Assembly: GCA_947487385.1 (NCBI GenBank)
Contig: CANKWU010000012.1
Location: 1-51,615, forward strand
DNA: 51,615 bases
From: Spartobacteria bacterium
GTDB lineage: Bacteria; Verrucomicrobiota; Verrucomicrobiia; Chthoniobacterales; UBA6821
Direction of reading: 5' to 3'
Within the stretch, counting starts at the first letter, position 1. Every line of letters starts with the position of its first letter. Below, one piece after another: positions 17,705 to 26,537 of this stretch. The notes beneath the pieces are model-generated. The model saw only the letters and a program-made list of their open reading frames with translations. It was not told where the DNA came from and did no database searches. A program made the position numbers and the translations under genes.

Positions 17705-17863
17705 ATGAGGGAGAAGATTCAGAAAATTACCATTGCCTTTCGAATTGATCCCAAAATCAAGGAGGCGGCCAAGAGGTTCGCGCTAGGGACCAAGCAGACC
17801 CTTTCTCGATATATCGAGCAACTGGTCAGGCTGGATCTCTGGAGGAAGAGATTATTGGGGTAG
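17705..17863 (+). CDS. Small basic protein, possible ribbon-helix-helix fold
   Basis: A 52-residue frame begins MREKIQKITIAFRIDPKIKE and continues AAKRFALGTKQTLSRYIEQL. One N-terminal strand-like segment (KITIAFRID) is followed by two helices, which is the layout of CopG/Arc-type DNA-binding proteins (often antitoxins). No partner toxin is seen on this strand; the next genes run the other way. The size is plausible for such a regulator, and the amino-acid pattern looks coding, but the call rests on shape only. Confidence 0.45.
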   Translation: MREKIQKITIAFRIDPKIKEAAKRFALGTKQTLSRYIEQLVRLDLWRKRLLG

Positions 17864-17887
17864 GGAGGGGCACAGGTCCTTCCTATG

Positions 17888-18223
17888 TCATGTGCAGTTC
17901 TTGACGACTTTGAGAAGTTCCTTCAGATGCACCGCTGGGTCAGGTCTCGTCCCGGCCCACGGAAAGAGGGCATCGATTTCTTGTGGGGTTGCTGTTTCGT
18001 CAATCCCTTTTAGTCGATGTATAACGGCCATCAGCACGGGGGAATAGATTGAAGTGTCGTGCCCCAAACAGAAATCGATGACCGAGGGAGGTCTGCCGCT
18101 CGGCCCCATACGAAGGCGGATGCCATAGTCGTAGGGACTGAGCCCAAGCTCCCATCGACCCGCCTCGCTCAGGAAGCGAAGCGAGCGGTAGTCGCGATTC
18201 GGTTCGATTCGATGAAAGATCAA
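17888..18223 (-). CDS. Hypothetical 111-residue protein, overlapping the upstream membrane-protein gene
   Basis: The product is soluble-looking with segments MIFHRIEPNRDYRSLRFLSE and GWELGLSPYD-like sequence (GRWELGLSPYDYGIRLRMG), and ends in a helical part (HLKELLKVVKN). No family is recognised. Its ATG overlaps the TGA of the upstream gene (18220-18223, ATGA), so the two are probably translated in a coupled way and work together. Codon use looks like that of the neighbours. Confidence 0.6.
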   Translation of the reverse strand: MIFHRIEPNRDYRSLRFLSEAGRWELGLSPYDYGIRLRMGPSGRPPSVIDFCLGHDTSIYSPVLMAVIHRLKGIDETATPQEIDALFPWAGTRPDPAVHLKELLKVVKNCT

Positions 18224-19005
18224 GGCTTCCGATTGCTGGCACTGCCGGAGTCACCGTCGTTTCCGGAGTTCCGATCTGGATGACCCCACCAGGAGTTCTT
18301 ATGTTTCCCGTCGTAGTGGGCCTCGAACGCAGCTACTGCATCCTCCATGGTTCCGTCAGCGGGCGCCCATTTGGCGACATCGGGGAAGTCGGTGGAGATA
18401 TTCCCGTTCTTGACCGGATCACGGAATCGGATCGGGCACCAGAAGGACTCAATGTTGCGGAGCATCTCGCTGCCAAGAGCCCAGATGCCGGTCATCCAGT
18501 CGCAGTACCAGCACCAGAGCAGATCATAGCCGATGAGTCCGTCGTATTTGTGGCGGGAGAGGTTGACCCACTCGGAGGAACGGTAGGTGGGGAGTCTGCC
18601 AAGCCACGCAATAGCTGGGTAGAGCAGGATCTCCGCAATCCGGACCTGGGCAAAAACGAGAATAGCCGGCGTCTGAACCATGAGGCAGAGCTGATTGCGG
18701 AAGGGGCCCAGCACACGCCCTTGCGCATCAGTGAGTGTCCGTCCCTTCCTTCCCCTCAGTAGTCGGTGTGTGAGACAGAAAACATGGAGGAAAATCAACT
18801 GTGCCACCACGGTTCCGGCCACACCGATCCAGCCATCCAACCTTGCTCCCACGACCCAGGGGATCCAAGTAAAGAGGCTGACAAAGAAATCGAGCCAGGG
18901 GGCCTGAGCAATCCTGTCGGTCACGGCATAGGCAAGCCGAGTGAGGATGGCTGCGAGGAAAAGGGCGGCGAAGATAACAAGCGCCGTGTGGATGAGTGGA
19001 TGCAT
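18220..19005 (-). CDS. Membrane protein of unknown function (N-terminal helices, Trp/Cys-rich C-terminal part)
   Basis: From the ATG at 19003-19005 (MHPLIHTALVIFAALFL) the product is 261 residues. The first half carries about three to four transmembrane helices; the second half is more polar, with LLWCWYCDWMTGIWALG and a glycine/asparagine-rich tail (GNDGDSGSASN). I do not recognise a family. A TTG ten codons upstream is a poorer start. The gene overlaps the following 111-residue gene by 4 bases. Confidence 0.6.
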   Translation of the reverse strand: MHPLIHTALVIFAALFLAAILTRLAYAVTDRIAQAPWLDFFVSLFTWIPWVVGARLDGWIGVAGTVVAQLIFLHVFCLTHRLLRGRKGRTLTDAQGRVLGPFRNQLCLMVQTPAILVFAQVRIAEILLYPAIAWLGRLPTYRSSEWVNLSRHKYDGLIGYDLLWCWYCDWMTGIWALGSEMLRNIESFWCPIRFRDPVKNGNISTDFPDVAKWAPADGTMEDAVAAFEAHYDGKHKNSWWGHPDRNSGNDGDSGSASNRKP

Positions 19006-19130
19006 GGAATCATGATGGTGAGGATGGCCGATCAATCAAACGAGAATCGGAGAAGGCAAAAAAACTCCCCCTTGCGGGGATTTCTATCGTGCGCGTACGG
19101 GGGGGATCGCTGTAGCCTTCATTCATTCTC

Positions 19131-20081
19131 ATGAAAGGCTCACCCGAACTCCGGATTTTCAGCGGCTCCGCCCATCTCCATCTGGCCCACGACATCGCAG
19201 CCTACCTGGGCCAACCCCTCGGGGATGCCACGGTCAGCTCGTTTCCCGATGGCGAGACCTTCGTCAAGATCAACGACAATGTCCGCGGTCGCGATGTCTT
19301 CATCGTCCAGCCGACCTGCCCGCCCAGCAATCAGAACATCATGGAACTGCTTATCTTGGTGGATGCCGCCCGCCGAGCCAGTGCGGACCGTATCACGGCG
19401 GTGATCCCGTTCTTCGGCTATGCACGACAGGACCGCAAGGATCAGCCGCGCGTTCCGATCACCGCAAAACTTGTGGCGAATATCCTCGTGGCGGCTGGAG
19501 TGAACCGCGTTCTGACAATGGACCTGCATGCCCAGCAGTTGCAGGGTTTTTTCGATATTCCCGTCGACCATCTCTACGCGATGCCGGTCATGGTCGATTA
19601 CATTCGGAAAAAGCAGATCGAGAATCTGGTCGTGGTCTCCCCCGATGTGGGTGGAGTCAAGATGGCCAGCGCCTATGCCGAGGCGCTTGGAGCCAGCCTC
19701 GCCATCGTCGTGAAGCGCCGCCGCAGCGCCACCGAAGTGGATGCTCTTCACATTATCGGAGAGGTAGAAGGTAAGAACGTGATGATTGTCGATGACATCA
19801 CGGAGACGGCCGGGACACTCACCAGCGCGGCAAAAATGCTCCGGAGTCAGGGGGCGGGTGATATTTATGCTGGCGTCTCGCACGCTGTGCTGACAGATTT
19901 AGCTGTTCAGCGGTTGGAGGGTTCCGAAATCAAGGAGCTCATCACCACCGACAGCGTTCCCGTCCGTCAAGGATCGGGGGATCGCGTGAGGGTCCTTTCC
20001 ATAGCCGAATTGCTCGGTGAGGCCATCCGTCGCATCCACCAAGGCGAGTCGGTGAGCTCGCTGTTCCGACTCAAGCAATAA
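19131..20081 (+). CDS. prs: Ribose-phosphate pyrophosphokinase
   Basis: The 316-residue enzyme makes PRPP from ribose 5-phosphate and ATP, feeding purine, pyrimidine, histidine and NAD synthesis. Family marks are SSFPDGETFVKINDNVRGRD, IPFFGYARQDRKDQPRVPIT (ATP loop), the metal-binding MDLHAQQLQGFFDIPVDHLY, and the PRPP-binding loop IVDDITETAGTL. Length is standard. It leads a run of translation and replication genes on this strand (rplY, pth, rpsF, ssb). prs next to rplY and pth is a common bacterial arrangement. The leader before the ATG is pyrimidine-rich without a Shine-Dalgarno sequence. Confidence 0.96.
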   Translation: MKGSPELRIFSGSAHLHLAHDIAAYLGQPLGDATVSSFPDGETFVKINDNVRGRDVFIVQPTCPPSNQNIMELLILVDAARRASADRITAVIPFFGYARQDRKDQPRVPITAKLVANILVAAGVNRVLTMDLHAQQLQGFFDIPVDHLYAMPVMVDYIRKKQIENLVVVSPDVGGVKMASAYAEALGASLAIVVKRRRSATEVDALHIIGEVEGKNVMIVDDITETAGTLTSAAKMLRSQGAGDIYAGVSHAVLTDLAVQRLEGSEIKELITTDSVPVRQGSGDRVRVLSIAELLGEAIRRIHQGESVSSLFRLKQ

Positions 20082-20121
20082 CGCCCAGTAACATCCGTCT
20101 CATTCTCAACTTCGTAATCCC

Positions 20122-20787
20122 ATGGCAAAACAGGTTAAACTTTCCGCCCGGCCCCGCGCCGATATCGGCCGCAATTCCGTCAAACATCTCCGCAGTCGCG
20201 GTGTTGTCCCAGCCGTCATCTACGGGCACAAGGATCAGCCGGCCAACCTAGAGATCAATACACGCGACATCGCCGCACTCCTCAAGCGTGCCATCGGCGA
20301 GAACATCCTCGTGGAGCTGGATATCGCCGGCGTCCCCAAGCTTTCCCTGATCCAAGAAGTCCAGCATCACCCGGTCCGCGGAGACATTCTTCATGTCGAT
20401 TTCCTAGAAGTGGCGATGGATGAGGTTCTCCATACCGAGGTGCCCCTCGAGCCCATCGGAGAGGCTGACGGTGTCAAAAACTTTGGCGGTCTTCTCGAGC
20501 ACAGCCTTCGTTCGCTGGCCATCGAGTGTCTTCCCAAGGATCTTCCCGAGCTCATTCGTGTCGACATCAGTGCCCTAGGTCTTAACCAGTCGATCCATGT
20601 CCGCGATCTCCTACTGCCCGAGGGAGTCAAGGCAACTACCGATGCGGATATCACGGTGTTCATCGTGGCTGAGCCAAAGGTCGAAGTAACACCTGTTGCT
20701 GGAGCCGAGCCACAGAAGGCCCCTGAGGTCATCAAGGAGAAGAAGCCTGTCGAGGGTGCCGAGGCCGCTAAGCCTGCCAAGAAGTAG
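20122..20787 (+). CDS. rplY: Large-subunit ribosomal protein bL25 (Ctc/TL5 form)
   Basis: The 221-residue product has the 5S-rRNA-binding L25 domain first (LSARPRADIGRNSVKHLRSR then GVVPAVIYG), then the C-terminal beta domain of the longer Ctc/TL5 type (HVDFLEVAMDEVLHTEVPL, LPEGVKATTDADITVF). A charged Lys/Glu/Ala/Pro-rich tail of about 35 residues closes it. It lies 40 bases after prs and 51 before pth, so co-transcription is likely. Confidence 0.94.
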   Translation: MAKQVKLSARPRADIGRNSVKHLRSRGVVPAVIYGHKDQPANLEINTRDIAALLKRAIGENILVELDIAGVPKLSLIQEVQHHPVRGDILHVDFLEVAMDEVLHTEVPLEPIGEADGVKNFGGLLEHSLRSLAIECLPKDLPELIRVDISALGLNQSIHVRDLLLPEGVKATTDADITVFIVAEPKVEVTPVAGAEPQKAPEVIKEKKPVEGAEAAKPAKK

Positions 20788-20838
20788 TCCGGCAGTCACT
20801 CTTCTCGGACATTTATCTCTTCGGACATCCTTCTTTTC

Positions 20839-21483
20839 ATGTCGGACTCTACAGCCCAGGTCATACGCCTGGTTGCTGGGCTAGGTAATCCAGGTCGTGA
20901 ATACGACGGAACCCGTCATAATGTGGGTTTCGCCGTTCTTGATCGGATTGCCTCCAAGTTTGGCGTCTCCTTTGTCAAGGAGTCCAAATGGGATGCCTTC
21001 ATTGCCAGGGTCACTTTGTATCCAGGCCTGGAACTGGTGCTACTGAAGCCGACGACCTTCATGAATTTAAGCGGGGATTCGGTTGGCGAGTATGCGCGGT
21101 TTTACCGCATCCCATCGACAGCCACCCTCGTCGTGCTCGATGACGTGGCCCTTCCTTTGGGTGCTTTGAGACTCAGAACCGAAGGAGGGTCAGGCGGACA
21201 GAAGGGACTGGGATCGGTGCTGATTCATTTCGCCACCGAGCAAGTCCCCAGACTGCGTGTTGGCGTGGGGGAGGCCTCTGATAACAGGGATCTCTCCGCA
21301 CATGTCCTCTCCCGCTTTAGCTCTGAGGAGCAGAATAATGCCAGCGAGGCGATCGAACGCGCGGCAGCAGCTGTTCTCTGCGCGGCTCGCGAAGGAATGA
21401 TTCCAGCAATGAATCTTTACAACGCCGCACGCAACTCTGATAAATCTTTACCACAACAAGACACCATCGCAATCCAACCATGA
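20839..21483 (+). CDS. pth: Peptidyl-tRNA hydrolase
   Basis: The 214-residue enzyme frees tRNA from prematurely released peptidyl-tRNA. Motifs are VAGLGNPGREYDGTRHNVGF (with the conserved Asn and catalytic His), LLKPTTFMNLSG, the Asp-containing VVLDDVALPLG and GGSGGQKGLGSV. The C-terminal ~20 residues are polar and variable. Its TGA overlaps the ATG of rpsF (21480-21483), so the two are translationally coupled. Confidence 0.95.
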   Translation: MSDSTAQVIRLVAGLGNPGREYDGTRHNVGFAVLDRIASKFGVSFVKESKWDAFIARVTLYPGLELVLLKPTTFMNLSGDSVGEYARFYRIPSTATLVVLDDVALPLGALRLRTEGGSGGQKGLGSVLIHFATEQVPRLRVGVGEASDNRDLSAHVLSRFSSEEQNNASEAIERAAAAVLCAAREGMIPAMNLYNAARNSDKSLPQQDTIAIQP

Positions 21484-21824
21484 AAAACCGATACGAAATC
21501 CTTCTTGCCCTCAATTCTGCCGGCAAAGAAGAAACCAACAAGGATCTGATCGAGCGTCTGGAGAAAGTCCTTTCTGCAGAGGGTGCCAGCGTCGAGCAGG
21601 TTCAGCGCCTCGAGCGCAGAGAGTTTGCTTATCCCCACGACAAGCTCAAGAGCGCCTACTTTGTCAACTACATCGTCACGGCAGAGTCCTCTTCCATCGT
21701 CAAGATCCGCACGAAGTTCGTCCTGGACGAGGAAGTCGTGATGCAGACCTATCTCCGCAAGGGAGTCTCCAAGCCTTCTGGAAAGGCTCGCAAGGCCTCG
21801 CGCAAAAAGGCCAAGGCCGCCTAG
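21480..21824 (+). CDS. rpsF: Small-subunit ribosomal protein bS6
   Basis: The 114-residue protein begins KNRYEILLALNSAG and carries the S6 strand RLERREFAYPHDKLKSAYFV. It ends in a Lys/Ala/Arg tail (GKARKASRKKAKAA) that is unusually basic for S6 and may contact rRNA. It overlaps pth by 4 bases. ssb follows after a 105-base spacer; rpsF-ssb is a classic neighbour pair. Confidence 0.93.
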   Translation: MKNRYEILLALNSAGKEETNKDLIERLEKVLSAEGASVEQVQRLERREFAYPHDKLKSAYFVNYIVTAESSSIVKIRTKFVLDEEVVMQTYLRKGVSKPSGKARKASRKKAKAA

Positions 21825-21879
21825 TCATTTGTTGAAGGATTGATGGGCTGAGTTATTGAAAAGACTTGCCCCATCGATT

Positions 21880-21929
21880 CCCTAAACTTCTCAACTTCTC
21901 AACTTTTCAACCATTAACTTCCCACTCCC
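21880..21929 (+). promoter_or_regulatory. Pyrimidine-rich leader of ssb with 8-bp tandem repeat
   Basis: Three near-copies of AACTTCTC stand in tandem just before the ssb start, followed by ACTTCCCACTCCC and the ATG. There is no Shine-Dalgarno sequence. The same style of C/T-rich leader precedes several other genes here. Confidence 0.4.
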
Positions 21930-22433
21930 ATGGCTAACCTCAATAAAGTGATGATTATCGGGAATGTCACCCGTGATCCCGAAATCAAATACACTCCCCA
22001 AGGGAGGGCTGTCACGGATGTCAGTATCGCAGTCAACAGAAGCTACAAGGTTGGTGAGGAGAAGCGTGAGGAGGTCACTTATGTCGACGTGACCCTTTGG
22101 GGACGGACGGCCGAGACGGCTGCTGAATATTGCAAGAAGGGACGTGCCATCTACATCGAGGGGCGCTTGCAGCTCGATAGCTGGGAGGACAAGGCCAGTG
22201 GACAAAAGCGCAATAAGCTCCGTGTCGTCGGAGAAGATTACCAACTTCTTGACCGTCGTCCCGGTGGTTCGGAAGGTTCAGGGGGTAGTGGTGGCTCAGG
22301 CGGAGGGAATGAGGAATACTCCGAGCGTCCTCCCGCACGTCGCGACGCGCCCTCTTCTGGAGGAGGTGGTTTTAGTAGCGGTCGCAATACGGCTCCCCAG
22401 CCTCCGATTGAAGAAGACGATATTCCGTTCTAG
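21930..22433 (+). CDS. ssb: Single-stranded DNA-binding protein
   Basis: The 167-residue product has the OB-fold region (MANLNKVMIIGNVTRDPEIK, then VDVTLWGRTAETAAEYCKKG and IYIEGRLQLDSWED), a glycine/serine-rich linker from about residue 110, and the acidic tip EEDDIPF that recruits partner proteins. It coats single-stranded DNA in replication and repair. All parts are intact. Confidence 0.96.
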   Translation: MANLNKVMIIGNVTRDPEIKYTPQGRAVTDVSIAVNRSYKVGEEKREEVTYVDVTLWGRTAETAAEYCKKGRAIYIEGRLQLDSWEDKASGQKRNKLRVVGEDYQLLDRRPGGSEGSGGSGGSGGGNEEYSERPPARRDAPSSGGGGFSSGRNTAPQPPIEEDDIPF

Positions 22434-22575
22434 GGAATTTTCGCTTTCAACTGGCTTAAAGAAATAACGAGAATTCTCGCGCCGAGGCGCAGAGAGGCTC
22501 AGAAAAGTCAGAGAAGCGCAGTTGTGCAGGAACGCCGAGGGAAGAATCAGCGCTTTCCTAAGGCATCCTTCAGTA

Positions 22576-23193
22576 TCACCGGCCACTATCCCGGTAGGAT
22601 TTCTCCCTAGGATCGGTGAGTGTCCATTCTTCCTGGAGGAGAGGCGCGTTTGTCCCCTCAAGTTTAAAAACCCAGAGATGGTGAAACGGGACGTGGACAG
22701 CAGCTTGTCTCTTCGGGCTGAAGGTACCCGTCAAGAGACACCAGAGTCGGCCCTCCTTCCATTCCGAGGCGCGGAGCGTCACTGCATCGACCTTACTGAG
22801 AAAGCTTCCGTGACGGGTCTCGACTTCCTGACGGAGTTTTTTCCCATCCGGATCGCGAAGCGGTGTGACCGATGGAGCGGCGGGATCAAGTGCGAAGATT
22901 CTCAGCAGATCCCCCTTCTCGCCCGGCATGTCGTTGATCGCCACGAAATGCCCGTCGGGGCTCCAGAGGGCTGTGGTTGTACCGAGTCCGCTGGTCCACT
23001 GGTAGAGGATCTTCCCTTCCTTATTACAAAGAGAGAGGACTTTGCGGGCCTCACCCCGATCGGTTGATTCTCCCTGTTGCCGAAGAAGTTGGAATTTTTT
23101 ATCCGGTGACACCGCAATCACCGACGTTGTCTGTGAATGCAAAGCAGTGATTGGTATCACAAGGAAAAGCAGGATAAGAAATGTCCGATGCAT
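22576..23193 (-). CDS. Exported beta-propeller-like protein, function unknown
   Basis: From the ATG at 23191-23193 the product is 205 residues with a signal peptide (MHRTFLILLFLVIPITALHS). The body has blade-like segments such as IAVSPDKKFQLLRQ and TALWSPDGHFVAIND, reminiscent of TolB or WD40-type propellers. It is too short for a full propeller. The region upstream of this ATG is open but does not look coding. It stands alone between ssb and the xyloside cluster, on the opposite strand. Confidence 0.6.
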   Translation of the reverse strand: MHRTFLILLFLVIPITALHSQTTSVIAVSPDKKFQLLRQQGESTDRGEARKVLSLCNKEGKILYQWTSGLGTTTALWSPDGHFVAINDMPGEKGDLLRIFALDPAAPSVTPLRDPDGKKLRQEVETRHGSFLSKVDAVTLRASEWKEGRLWCLLTGTFSPKRQAAVHVPFHHLWVFKLEGTNAPLLQEEWTLTDPREKSYRDSGR

Positions 23194-23519
23194 GGAGGCA
23201 ACCTTGCCAAGCAGAGACCTTTTCTTCAAACAACTTGAACGGAGGCATGGTTTTTTCGAGGTCGGTTTAATTCTCAGGGAATACGCTGTTTTGTTCAGGA
23301 AATCAGAGATGCTGCGACAAAAGAGATTTTCGTTCTGAAGAAGACTATCAGTTGAGCCACCTGATCTACCGAAAGAAAGTGTTTTGATGCTGTAAAAAAA
23401 CCCTGCTTTTTGTTGGATTAGAACAAGCGTTTCAAGATTTCTCCTCAAAAGAAAAAAGTTCTCCTTATCAAGGAGACTTGCAGGAGTAAAAATTTTGCTT
23501 CGTCTAACAAAATCCCTTC
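23194..23519. other. Spacer upstream of the GH31 gene
   Basis: This divergent spacer of 326 bases must hold the promoters of the genes on both sides. It is A/T-rich towards the right. I see no clear operator palindrome or small gene. Confidence 0.4.
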
Positions 23520-26396
23520 ATGAAATATTTAACACCGCTGATCGCAGCCTCGTTGGCTGCAGTCTCACACTTGCATGCCGCAGAATCGTTCGACCAGATC
23601 CATGAGAAACCGTATGTACAGGTGAACACAGCGGTTGGAACGGTTCGATTGAGTGTCTATGCTCCGGGCGCGGTTCGGACACAAGTTTTTGAGGGCGAAG
23701 AGCCGGAACAAAGATGGAACCCCGCTGTGGTTGCCTTGCCTTTACCCAGTGGTTTCAACTTTACCGATGGAGAGAAGGAAGCGGTGCTGAAAACGCAGAA
23801 GATGCGTGTGGTTGTTGATAAGATCGGCGGTCAGATTTCATTCTATGATGCCGCCGGAAAACTGCTTACCCAAACGCCGGTCAGTGGCGGCTTAATCGGG
23901 GGCATTGGTGGCACAAAGGGTGTTTCCCAGCAATTTCTGGTTTCCCCCGGCGAACATCTCTACGGAGTCGGTTCCTCCACGTGCGGCCTGCCTTACCTCA
24001 ACAACGCCGCGTTCACCTTGGCGCAAAACAACATGGAAGATGCCGGTCATATGCTGATGAGCGACCGGGGTTACGGGATGTTTTGGAATAATCCCTCCTC
24101 TGGGCAATTCGACTCCTTCGGCAAGCAGGAACTGCTGAACGATAAATATGTTCGGACGGAAGACGGTAAACCAGGTTTTGCTGCCCAGTATTTTCCCGCC
24201 GACAGCGGCAGCAAACACACGCATCGCGACAAATATCTTCAGGGCAAGGTAACGGCAACCATTGATATTACCAACTCGGTGTCAGCGGTGGATATCATGC
24301 GCAGTGACTTTGATATGGCGGGCACCGGGAAAAAGGGGGGCGGAGAGGATGGGCTGTCGCTTTTGTACCACGGCACATTGCACACGCCGCAACGCACGGG
24401 TTGGTATTATTTCAATTTTGCCAACGCTGGGACGGGTGTCCGGTTCGCCATTGACGGAGACCGGGTGATAGAACGACGCATCCCACATGGATTGAGTTGG
24501 GATTGCGGACGGAAATGGCTGGAAGGCGGCAAGGACTATCCTTTCGAGATTTATTTTTCCGGGGCCGGCAAACCAGTACTGCAATGCTACTGGGATCCGA
24601 CGGGTGAACCCTCAAAGGAATACACTTGGAAAAGCAGCTTTTGGAAAACGAGCGATTATTTTGTCTTCGCCGGCACCAACACTGATGAAATCCTGAACGG
24701 CTTTTACACGGTCACCGGCAAGCCTTCGATCCTACCGAAATGGTCCCTAGCTTACATTCATTGCCAGGCCCTTCCGTTTTCAAGCCAGAAAGTGGATGGG
24801 TTCAAGCGGTCTGATTATGAGCAGATGGTTCAAAATTACCGGCAGAAGAAGATTCCCTGCGACATGATTGTGCAGGATTTTAATTGGTGGACCGTCATGG
24901 GATCTCACATCTTCCGTCCAGACTGTTATCCGGAACCGTTCGAAGACCGGCTGAAAATGGTTCACGACGCTGGTTTCAAGTTCATGATCAGCGTCTGGCC
25001 GATTTTTCAGGATAACCCCGCCGAGGGTTACAAGGAGAAGTTGACGGCGGCCGATTTCAAGAACCGTGATGAATTGCAAAAGAAGGGTCTACTGATGAAT
25101 GGTTGGGTCGATCTTGTGAAACCGGAAGCACGGGAGATATTTTGGCGGCAGATCGCGGATTCCCTCTACAATAACAAGATCTGCGTGGATGCTTTTTGGC
25201 TGGATGCCGATGAGGGTGGTGCAAAAGACGGCAGATACGGGAATGCCTACCCGCTGCTGGTTGCCATGGCTGTCGACGAGGGAGCACGGGCCACCTTTCC
25301 GAATAAGCGGCTCTTTCTCTTGGGGCGCAGCATGTATCCCGGAATTCAGCGATACGATTCGGCCTTGTGGAGCGGTGATATTGGGAATGATTTCTGGCAA
25401 CTCCAGCAACAGGTTTCGGCGGGGCTTGCGGTCAGTGCTTGTGGCATGCCGTATTGGACGACGGACGTCGGTGGCTTCGGCGGCGGCTTCATGCGGGATA
25501 CGGATTACGCTAATGGCAAGGAGGACCCCAACGACTGGACCTACCGTGAGGTGGTTGCCCGGTGGTTTCAATATGGCATGTTCTGCCCCATCTTCCGCGT
25601 TCACCGCGCAGACAATAACTCTGCCCCGTGGTTCTACGGCGAACAGGTGGAGAAAATTGTCACCGACACGATTAAATTCCGGTATCGCTTGATGCCCTAT
25701 ATTTATTCGCTGACGAAGCCCACTCGAGAATCGGGAATCAATCCGATGCGACCGCTTTTTATGGATTTTGCGTCGGATACGAACACTGTGGATGTCTCCC
25801 AGGAGTTCATGTATGGCCCAGCGTTCCTCGTGTGTCCGGTCACCCAGGCGCTGTATCATCCCTATGATCCGAAAAAAGGAAAGGCACCAGCAGTGGCATT
25901 GTTGCCCGAAGTCGCGAAAGACATTCAGGTCTATCTTCCGAAAGGGGCGGACTGGTATGATTTCCGAACCGGCGAAAAGTATCCCGGCGGCCAAAGCATC
26001 CAGAGTCCCGCCCCGCTGGACTGGATGCCGCTATTCGTAAAAGCCGGTAGCATCGTGCCGATGGGCAAGGTGATCGAAAGCACCAGCCTGAGCCAGCAGA
26101 CGGAAATGGAATTGCGGATTTATCCTGGTGCTGATGCCGACTTCGTCCTCTATGACGATGACGGTGTGAGCTACGACTATGAAAAGAACGGCTTCAGCGA
26201 AATCCCGATTCATTGGGATGATGCGGCTGGAAAACTCACCATTGGGGCCCGTCGTGGCCAGTTTGCAACCATGCCCAAGGAGTTGGTTTTCAAGCCGGTG
26301 CTGGTGACCAAAGGGAACGGAGTTGGCAGTCTGGCCGAGTATGCAGGTGCAGGTAATATCACCTATACCGGCAAGGAGGCCGTGTGGCTTAAGTGA
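23520..26396 (+). CDS. Exported glycoside hydrolase family 31 (probable alpha-xylosidase) with PA14-like insert
   Basis: The 958-residue product has a signal peptide (MKYLTPLIAASLAAVSHLHA). The GH31 N-terminal beta domain is interrupted at about residues 225-365 by a PA14-like module (LLYHGTLHTPQRTGWYYFNF, FAIDGDRVIERR). The catalytic barrel follows. The nucleophile is likely Asp562 in AFWLDADEGG and the acid/base Asp620 in LWSGDIGNDF; the nucleophile motif carries A where many GH31 enzymes have M. PA14 inserts at this place are known in alpha-xylosidases acting on xyloglucan oligosaccharides. The neighbours support xylose release: xylulokinase 141 bases downstream, then xylose isomerase and a sugar permease. 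An alpha-glucosidase cannot be excluded. Confidence 0.88.
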   Translation: MKYLTPLIAASLAAVSHLHAAESFDQIHEKPYVQVNTAVGTVRLSVYAPGAVRTQVFEGEEPEQRWNPAVVALPLPSGFNFTDGEKEAVLKTQKMRVVVDKIGGQISFYDAAGKLLTQTPVSGGLIGGIGGTKGVSQQFLVSPGEHLYGVGSSTCGLPYLNNAAFTLAQNNMEDAGHMLMSDRGYGMFWNNPSSGQFDSFGKQELLNDKYVRTEDGKPGFAAQYFPADSGSKHTHRDKYLQGKVTATIDITNSVSAVDIMRSDFDMAGTGKKGGGEDGLSLLYHGTLHTPQRTGWYYFNFANAGTGVRFAIDGDRVIERRIPHGLSWDCGRKWLEGGKDYPFEIYFSGAGKPVLQCYWDPTGEPSKEYTWKSSFWKTSDYFVFAGTNTDEILNGFYTVTGKPSILPKWSLAYIHCQALPFSSQKVDGFKRSDYEQMVQNYRQKKIPCDMIVQDFNWWTVMGSHIFRPDCYPEPFEDRLKMVHDAGFKFMISVWPIFQDNPAEGYKEKLTAADFKNRDELQKKGLLMNGWVDLVKPEAREIFWRQIADSLYNNKICVDAFWLDADEGGAKDGRYGNAYPLLVAMAVDEGARATFPNKRLFLLGRSMYPGIQRYDSALWSGDIGNDFWQLQQQVSAGLAVSACGMPYWTTDVGGFGGGFMRDTDYANGKEDPNDWTYREVVARWFQYGMFCPIFRVHRADNNSAPWFYGEQVEKIVTDTIKFRYRLMPYIYSLTKPTRESGINPMRPLFMDFASDTNTVDVSQEFMYGPAFLVCPVTQALYHPYDPKKGKAPAVALLPEVAKDIQVYLPKGADWYDFRTGEKYPGGQSIQSPAPLDWMPLFVKAGSIVPMGKVIESTSLSQQTEMELRIYPGADADFVLYDDDGVSYDYEKNGFSEIPIHWDDAAGKLTIGARRGQFATMPKELVFKPVLVTKGNGVGSLAEYAGAGNITYTGKEAVWLK

Positions 26397-26537
26397 AACA
26401 CTCAAATTGTCCCCCCGACTTCTCTTCACCCTAGTTTCCGCTTTCCTTGTCTTCCTCACACCCCTCCTGTTGGCACCATTTACCCGACTAGTGAGGTCAT
26501 CCATCAAGAGTCTGAAAAAATCGATCGTGTAGAACCA

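Noticed and set aside
25089-25994. A 301-codon minus-strand frame
   Set aside because: It lies wholly opposite the GH31 catalytic domain and shows no protein-like motifs.
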